Below, one piece after another: positions 6,255-10,792 of a DNA stretch of 10,792 nucleotides. The position numbers and the translations under genes are program-made. This stretch comes from DATLHO01 sp035539855 (lineage in GTDB: Bacteria > Bacteroidota > Ignavibacteria > OLB7). How positions within the stretch are numbered: the stretch's first letter is position 1; every line of letters begins with the position of its first letter. The notes under the pieces were generated by a model. That model was given only the letters and a program-made list of their open reading frames with translations. It searched no databases and had not been told where the DNA came from. The stretch covers positions 1-10,792 of the forward strand of contig DATLHO010000135.1 of NCBI GenBank assembly GCA_035539855.1, given 5' to 3'.

Positions 6255-7865
6255 TCATTGCGTGAGAATCGTTGTCGTCGCGATGACCGCGCCGCCGGCA
6301 TCGAGCAGCGTCAACAGATACGATCCCCGTGGCGCCAGTGAGCAATCCCACTGGATGGCCGGAGCGCCCGCATCGATCTCACCCCGGGCGACGACGCGCC
6401 CACCGATGTCGTGCACGAGAATCGTTCGCGGCCAGCTCCGCAGGTCACCACGCCACGCGACGTTGACGACGTCGCGAGCCGGCTGAGGCCAGACGCTGAA
6501 CGCGTCGGAACGCTCGCCGCCGGCGTCGCGTACGGCGCCCATCGCGGCGTCGCGCGGAATGTAGGGTCCGCCCGCGACGACGTAGGCAGCGCTGCTGGTG
6601 AATCCGCCTCCGCCGAGATAATCCTCCCAGCCGTCTCCATTGCAGTCGCCGATGGGCAGGCCACGCTGGCCCGCGCCCTCGCTGATGACGACACGCCCCT
6701 CGAAGGTGGAGTCCGCGCCGAGGGGTCCACCGGAGATCAACTCGATCGACTCGCGGCGCGCGGGGGTCACCGATCGCATCATGATCCCCTCGAACCTGCG
6801 GTCGTTGAGGTAGCCCGCCGCGTGCATGTTGTCCTCTTCGCGCACCGGTGATCCGGTGTGCACGAGATCGGCATCGGCATGCCTGAAGCCCCGGGTGCGC
6901 GCGCTGTTGCCGCCACCGGAAAGGAAGAACGCGAACCTCGACGAGACGATGTCCTTGACGCCGTCGCCATCGGAATCGGCGACGACGAACCGACTCCAGT
7001 CGATCGCGATCTCGCGGTCGAATCCGCGCTCGCCGTCGCTCCAGTCGCCGCCCCAGTACAACAGCAGATGCCAGCCGCGTCCGATCTCGATCTGGCTTGC
7101 CGCGATGTCCGGACGCCGGTCGCCGTCGAGATCGGTGACGGCAAGCGTTCGTCCGTATCCTCCCGTCGGCACATGCTCGTCGACCAGCGTGATCGAGTGG
7201 CGCTCCAGGGTGAATGCGGGACCTCCCTTGTGGATCCTGATCTCCGCGCGTGGCCGCAGCACGTTGAGCGTCTGAATCGATCCGACGAACAGGATCAGCT
7301 CGTCGTCGCCATCGCCATCGAGATCGGCCACGGCTAAATCGTCGACGCGCCAGTTCGTGTCGGGATATTCCTTTCTGCCCACCCACGTTCGCCACGACGA
7401 CGACGGCGTCGCCGCGGGCCGTCCGTCACGAAGAGGGTAGACGCCGTAGTCGCCGCGATCGTAGATGTCGGCGTTCACGAGGAAGACGAGGGCGAGGCTG
7501 TCGGGACCGAAGAATCTGCCGGCGCGCACGTTGAGCACGCCGTCGTGCTGGATCGCAAAGGCGGGCGTGACCTTCGGACGAGGCCGGTCGCCGAAGAACA
7601 CGCGCCATCGCGGAGCGGCTCCGGAGCCTACGGCAAAGTCCGCGAGTCCGTCGCCGTTGATATCCCCAAGGCCTGTCAGCCAGCGGCCGACGTAGGACTC
7701 CTTGAACGGCGAGATCATGGTCCAGATCGTCCGCAGCGTCACGGTCTCGGGACGAGCCGTGATCAGACCCTGTGCTGCGAGCGGGCCGGGAGACAGGAGA
7801 GCGAGAAGCAGAATCGAAGCGACGACGCGTCGATTCGGAGCGATCGAGGGGCGAAGAATGAACAT
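6255..7865 (-). CDS. Secreted FG-GAP/VCBS-like repeat protein with T9SS C-terminal sorting tail
   Basis: A 536-aa exported protein and the complete paralogue of the gene at 1-1517. The start at 7865 is chosen over the in-frame ATG at 7916 because AGGTG lies 5 nt upstream and the product then begins directly with a signal peptide (basic start, core VVASILLLALL, cut near LAA/Q at 30-32). Five Asp-rich loops at about 68-76, 181-189, 245-253, 297-305 and 407-415 (for example DINGDGLAD, DLDGDGDDE) are of the FG-GAP/VCBS calcium-binding kind. GGPYIPRD (431-438) precedes the tail. From about 457 the Por secretion tail runs SVWPQPARDVV, then HDIGGRVVARG, then PRGSYLLTLLDAGG, ending ILTQ. In T9SS species this tail directs passage across the outer membrane, followed by release or surface anchoring. 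It is the first gene of a likely two-gene operon with the Asp-box gene. Ligand unknown. Confidence 0.9.
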   Translation of the reverse strand: MFILRPSIAPNRRVVASILLLALLSPGPLAAQGLITARPETVTLRTIWTMISPFKESYVGRWLTGLGDINGDGLADFAVGSGAAPRWRVFFGDRPRPKVTPAFAIQHDGVLNVRAGRFFGPDSLALVFLVNADIYDRGDYGVYPLRDGRPAATPSSSWRTWVGRKEYPDTNWRVDDLAVADLDGDGDDELILFVGSIQTLNVLRPRAEIRIHKGGPAFTLERHSITLVDEHVPTGGYGRTLAVTDLDGDRRPDIAASQIEIGRGWHLLLYWGGDWSDGERGFDREIAIDWSRFVVADSDGDGVKDIVSSRFAFFLSGGGNSARTRGFRHADADLVHTGSPVREEDNMHAAGYLNDRRFEGIMMRSVTPARRESIELISGGPLGADSTFEGRVVISEGAGQRGLPIGDCNGDGWEDYLGGGGFTSSAAYVVAGGPYIPRDAAMGAVRDAGGERSDAFSVWPQPARDVVNVAWRGDLRSWPRTILVHDIGGRVVARGEIDAGAPAIQWDCSLAPRGSYLLTLLDAGGAVIATTTILTQ

Positions 7866-8042
7866 GCTGGCACCTGGAGAGTCACCGCTGAGCCGACATA
7901 CCCGAAGGTACAACACGCACGGACGGCAAGCTTCTCACCGGCGCGACGGCGGCGACCGCCGCGGCGGCGACGATGCCCGACGGCGATGCGTGGGATTGTC
8001 GAGGCGGTGTATGATCTTGTGCCCTCACGTTCACCGGCGCAT
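7866..8042. promoter_or_regulatory. Divergent promoter region between the FG-GAP operon and the TonB-dependent receptor
   Basis: These 177 nt lie between two divergent starts and should hold promoters for both. A -10-like TATGAT at 8010-8015 is 27 nt before the receptor's signal-peptide ATG, but no matching -35 is seen at 16-18 bp. A GC-only palindrome, CCGCCGCGGCGG, is at 7956-7967 in a CGG-rich stretch. No operator can be assigned. Confidence 0.4.
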
Positions 8043-8116
8043 ATGATGATCATTCGGCTACTCCCCGTTCTCGCCGCTCTCGTTCTTTTCGGAGCCTCCT
8101 CGACTCTGCATGCCCG
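8043..8116 (+). other. Signal-peptide segment of the TonB-dependent receptor, out of frame with the body
   Basis: Tandem ATGs at 8043 and 8046 open a frame encoding a textbook signal peptide: MMIIRLLPVLAALVLFGA, then SSTLHA ending at 8114. Read on, this frame gives an Arg-rich meaningless peptide until a stop at 8352-8354. The receptor body is in the frame of 8138, and that frame read backwards continues sensibly only to ACC at 8117. Between GCC (8112-8114) and ACC (8117) there are 2 bases (CG) where one codon is needed. A single missing base would restore an HA-x-TATVAGRV junction; a CAG (Gln) codon there would give the common A/Q cleavage site. This is read as the 5' end of the same gene, with a frameshift or sequence error at about 8115-8116. 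No strong Shine-Dalgarno site is seen. Confidence 0.75.
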
Positions 8117-8137
8117 ACCGCGACCGTCGCCGGTCGG

Positions 8138-10255
8138 GTGGTCGGAGTCAGCGAGGACGAGGAGGCGCCTGTTGCAGGCGCGACCGTGCGCATTGCCGGG
8201 ACGACCCGCGGTGCCATCACCGACCGATCGGGCTTCTTCCGAATCGCCGGCCTGGCGCCGGGCGCGTACACGGTGTCGATCGCGTCGATCGGCTTCGAGG
8301 AGCTCGACACGACGACCACGCTGGGCTCCGGTGATTCGCTGTTCCTCATGCTGACGCTCGAGGCCGACGAGCACGAGACCGAGGAGATCGTCGTGACGGG
8401 CACGCGCACGCAGCGCACGATCGGAGACGTTCCGGTGCGCGTCGAGGCGGTGCCGCAGGAGGAGGTCGAGGAGAAGCTGCTGATGGCGCCGGCGAACGTC
8501 GCGATGCTGCTCAATGAAAGCACCGGTATGCGCGTGCAGACGACGTCGCCGACGACGAGCACCGCCAACCTCCGAATCCAGGGCCTTCCCGGCCGCTACA
8601 CGCAGGTTCTCACCGACGGCGTTCCGAACGTCGGAGGCCTTGCCGCCGGCTTCGGCCTGACCGAGCTGCCGCCGCTGAACCTCCGACAGGTCGAGATCAT
8701 CAAGGGAGCCGCCTCCGCGCTCTACGGCGCCGACGCGATCGCGGGCGTCGTCAACTTCATCACGAAGGATCCGCGTCCGGAGCCGGAGCTGACGGCGCTG
8801 ATCAACGTGACGACGCAGAAGGGGCTCGACCTCGCGGCGTATGCCGGGAGGATGTTCGGCGACGTCGGCTTCACGCTCATGGCGAGCCGGAACACGCAGC
8901 CGCGCTACGACGTGGACGATGACGGATTCGCCGACGTGCCGGAGTACGAGCGCACCACCGTCTATCCGAAGATGGTGCTCTCGCTTTCCGACGCGATGAC
9001 GCTCGACGTGTCGCTCGGGCTCATCAGCGACGAGCGGCTCGGAGGATCGATGAGCGGCGAGCGCCAGGCCGAGGGATCCGATGCGCCGTACCTCGAGTCG
9101 GTCTCCTCGCAGCGTCTCAGCGGCACCGCGCAGTGGTCATGGGCCTTCGCGGAGGATCAGTCGCTTGTCGTCAAGGCCGCCGCGATGACGCTCAGCCGCG
9201 AGGCGCACTACGGAACGCGGCCATTCGATGCCGCGCAGCGGTTCGCCTACGGCGAAGCGCAGTACGCCGCGGTGTTTGGAGATCACAGCCTGCTGTTCGC
9301 CGGTGTCGTGAGCATGGACGACTTCGAGGATCGAACGGAGGGCGCGGCGTTCGACCGAAGCTATCGCTACGTCACGCCGGGGCTTCTCGCCCAGGAGGAG
9401 TTTCGCATCTCCGAGCAGTGGACGGCGCTCGCGAGCGGTCGCGTCGACTTCCACAACGAGTACGGGACGTTCTTCACCCCGCGCGTGTCGGTGATGTTCC
9501 GTCCCTCGGAGGAGGTGACGATGCGCGTCGGCGGCGGCACGGGATTCAAGGCGCCGACGATCTTCATCGAGGAGGTGGAGGAGCGCGGGTTCGACGACGT
9601 GGTGCTGGCCGCCGAGTCGGCCGAGACCGCGCAGAGCGCGACGCTCGACGTGAACTGGCGGACGATCGTCGGTGAGTCGGTCGGCATGGCGCTCAACGCG
9701 GCCGCGTATCTCACGCGCGTGGTCGGTCCGTTGAAGACGTGGCGACCGCCGCTGTCGCATGATCCGTGGGTGGAGGTCGACAACGTCGACGGCGAGCTCC
9801 TCAGCCGCGGCGCCGAGGTCTCGACGAAGCTGAACTACGAGGACTTCAAGCTCTCTCTCGGCTACACGTTCCTGTACGCCACGCTCAGCGACGCGGGCGA
9901 GGTGAGCGAGCTCGCGCTCAATCCCCGGCACTCGCTCGGCGCGGTGCTGATGTGGGAGAGCGAGGAGGCCGGCGCGAAGGTCGGCTTCGAGACGTACTTC
10001 ACGGGCGAGCAGCGTCTCGACGATCACCCGACGCGCGAGCGGTCGCCGAGCTATCTGATCATGGGATTGCTCGTCGAGAAGGCGTTCGGCCCCGTGCGAC
10101 TGTTCATCAACTTCGAGAACTTCACCGACACGCGACAGACGCGGTTCGAGCCGATCATCACGGGCGATCCCGCGGCGGGTCGTGTCGGACTGCTGCCGAT
10201 CTACGCTCCGCTCGAGGGCCGGGTCATCAACGGCGGCGTTCGATTCGTGCTGTAG
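8138..10255 (+). CDS. TonB-dependent outer-membrane receptor with N-terminal carboxypeptidase-regulatory-like domain
   Basis: From the GTG at 8138 there are 705 aa; the true protein probably starts at 8043 with a frameshift near 8115 (about 737 aa). Residues 1-78 are a carboxypeptidase-regulatory-like beta-sandwich (PVAGATVRIAGTTRGAITD, then GFFRIAGLAPGAYTVSI), common at the front of Bacteroidota receptors. EEIVVTG at 83-88 is a TonB-box-like segment. The plug domain runs about 96-213, with NLRIQGLPGRYTQVLTDG and the closing IKGAASALYGADAIAGVVNF. The rest is a beta-barrel with alternating strands, ending RFVL with Phe third from the end. The family imports scarce ligands (siderophores, vitamin B12, metals, glycans) using TonB-ExbBD energy; nothing here identifies the ligand. 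No SusD partner follows. Its stop is 23 nt from the end of the convergent S41 gene, with no clear terminator between them. Without the frameshift repair the product would lack a signal peptide and be non-functional. Confidence 0.9.
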   Translation: MVGVSEDEEAPVAGATVRIAGTTRGAITDRSGFFRIAGLAPGAYTVSIASIGFEELDTTTTLGSGDSLFLMLTLEADEHETEEIVVTGTRTQRTIGDVPVRVEAVPQEEVEEKLLMAPANVAMLLNESTGMRVQTTSPTTSTANLRIQGLPGRYTQVLTDGVPNVGGLAAGFGLTELPPLNLRQVEIIKGAASALYGADAIAGVVNFITKDPRPEPELTALINVTTQKGLDLAAYAGRMFGDVGFTLMASRNTQPRYDVDDDGFADVPEYERTTVYPKMVLSLSDAMTLDVSLGLISDERLGGSMSGERQAEGSDAPYLESVSSQRLSGTAQWSWAFAEDQSLVVKAAAMTLSREAHYGTRPFDAAQRFAYGEAQYAAVFGDHSLLFAGVVSMDDFEDRTEGAAFDRSYRYVTPGLLAQEEFRISEQWTALASGRVDFHNEYGTFFTPRVSVMFRPSEEVTMRVGGGTGFKAPTIFIEEVEERGFDDVVLAAESAETAQSATLDVNWRTIVGESVGMALNAAAYLTRVVGPLKTWRPPLSHDPWVEVDNVDGELLSRGAEVSTKLNYEDFKLSLGYTFLYATLSDAGEVSELALNPRHSLGAVLMWESEEAGAKVGFETYFTGEQRLDDHPTRERSPSYLIMGLLVEKAFGPVRLFINFENFTDTRQTRFEPIITGDPAAGRVGLLPIYAPLEGRVINGGVRFVL

Positions 10256-10278
10256 CGCATCGCGCGGCGATCGGCGGC

Positions 10279-10792
10279 TTACGGCTTCCGACCCGTGCGC
10301 AGGAACTCGATCGCCGCTTCGAGCACCTCGTCGCGGCCCGAGGCCAGGCCGCGCACCGTCGGCTCGACGCGCACGTCGGGCTGGATGCCGATGCGCTGCA
10401 GGCGCCGTCCGTCGGCGTGGCGCACGTCATGTCCGGAGAATGACGCGGTGATGCCTCCGGGCAGCACGACGTTCGTGACGTCGCCGTTGGCGCCGGCGGT
10501 CGGCGTGCCGATGAACGTGACGTCGTGCGCGGACTCGAGCGCGAGGCACAGGTGCTCCGACTGGCTTTGCGCGTTCTCGTCGATGAGGATCACGACGCGG
10601 CCCGTATACGGCGAGTCGATCGTCGGCGACAGCAGCTGCCGGAACGAGTAGCTCGGCTGAATCCCGATGTCGCGCATCGAGAGCGTGACCGCCTCGACGA
10701 TCGGGCGCGAGAAGATGGCGTTGATCGAATCGCGTCGCGGCAGGCGCGTCGCGAGCTCCCATCCGGTGCCTCTCGGGTAGCCGCGCATGTCG
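10279..10792 (-). CDS. S41 family peptidase, C-terminal part (5' end beyond window)
   Basis: The frame ends with TAA at 10279-10281 and is open through the right edge. An internal ATG at 10788 is preceded by a GAC codon, giving DMRGYPRG, which fits the internal (I/V)xDxRG(N/Y)xxG strand of S41 proteases, so the true start lies outside. Counting from that Met, VVILIDENAQSQSEHL (65-80) carries the probable nucleophile Ser75. GTPTAGANGDV (94-104) and LPGGITASFSG follow, then the conserved HADGRRLQRIGIQPDV end region and a C-terminal helix (GRDEVLEAAIEFLRTGRKP). The Lys of the Ser-Lys dyad of Tsp/CtpA (GEPTFGKGT) is not present at the matching place, so this is probably the tricorn/IRBP-like branch. 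Such enzymes are usually exported and cut C-terminal tails or oligopeptides. Convergent with the receptor gene. Confidence 0.88.
   Translation of the reverse strand, partial: DMRGYPRGTGWELATRLPRRDSINAIFSRPIVEAVTLSMRDIGIQPSYSFRQLLSPTIDSPYTGRVVILIDENAQSQSEHLCLALESAHDVTFIGTPTAGANGDVTNVVLPGGITASFSGHDVRHADGRRLQRIGIQPDVRVEPTVRGLASGRDEVLEAAIEFLRTGRKP

Noticed and set aside
6445..7395. 316-codon minus-strand ORF in another frame of the second FG-GAP gene
   Set aside because: Arg-rich shadow inside a gene with signal peptide, repeats and sorting tail in the correct frame.
7947..7967. CGG-rich palindromes in the divergent promoter region as an operator
   Set aside because: Made only of G and C in a CGG-repeat stretch; easily formed by chance.
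2073..10255. CopA plus TonB receptor as a copper import/export system
   Set aside because: They are separated by an opposite-strand operon, have no shared promoter, and the receptor shows no metal-specific feature.
1..10792. tRNA or rRNA genes, CRISPR arrays, insertion sequences
   Set aside because: No cloverleaf with a TTC-type arm, no regular spaced repeats, no transposase and no terminal inverted repeats were seen on reading both strands, although subtle cases could be missed by eye.

Overview
The window is high-GC DNA (short stretches counted by hand run about 67-72% G+C over most of it, and about 55-63% in the first 2 kb). It carries secreted or surface proteins typical of the Bacteroidota/FCB group. 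Two proteins have a C-terminal tail resembling the type IX secretion (T9SS, 'Por secretion tail') sorting domain, and there is a TonB-dependent receptor with an N-terminal carboxypeptidase-regulatory-like domain. Several genes have clear GGAGG-like Shine-Dalgarno sites, which is unusual for classical low-GC Bacteroidetes. A high-GC FCB lineage (Rhodothermia, Kapabacteria/Ignavibacteria-like or similar) is the best guess, but this is inference and no species can be named.

Layout. Positions 1-1517 (minus) hold a secreted FG-GAP/VCBS-like protein with a T9SS tail, cut by the left edge. Positions 1518-2072 are a gene-poor region with an operator-like palindrome, a doubtful 34-codon membrane ORF, and three perfect hairpins just upstream of the next gene. 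Positions 2073-4448 (plus) encode an intact Cu(+)-exporting P1B-type ATPase (CopA), whose 3' end overlaps the convergent gene by 50 bp. Positions 4399-6243 (minus) encode a secreted Asp-box (BNR/sialidase/Ycf48-like) beta-propeller. Positions 6255-7865 (minus) encode a second FG-GAP protein with a T9SS tail, a paralogue of the first gene and the upstream partner of the Asp-box gene in an apparent two-gene operon. Positions 7866-8042 are a divergent promoter region. Positions 8043-10255 (plus) encode a TonB-dependent outer-membrane receptor whose signal peptide lies in a different frame from the rest. Positions 10279-10792 (minus) hold the C-terminal part of an S41 (tail-specific/tricorn-like) peptidase, cut by the right edge.

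How it fits together. Three of the six main genes encode exported repeat proteins, one an outer-membrane receptor and one a probably exported protease, so this is mostly a cell-envelope locus. CopA sits among them without a visible copper regulator (CsoR, CueR) or chaperone, so a functional link to its neighbours is not supported. The two observations most worth following are the structured leader of copA, where a segment can pair with its Shine-Dalgarno site, and the apparent one-base loss that separates the receptor from its signal peptide.
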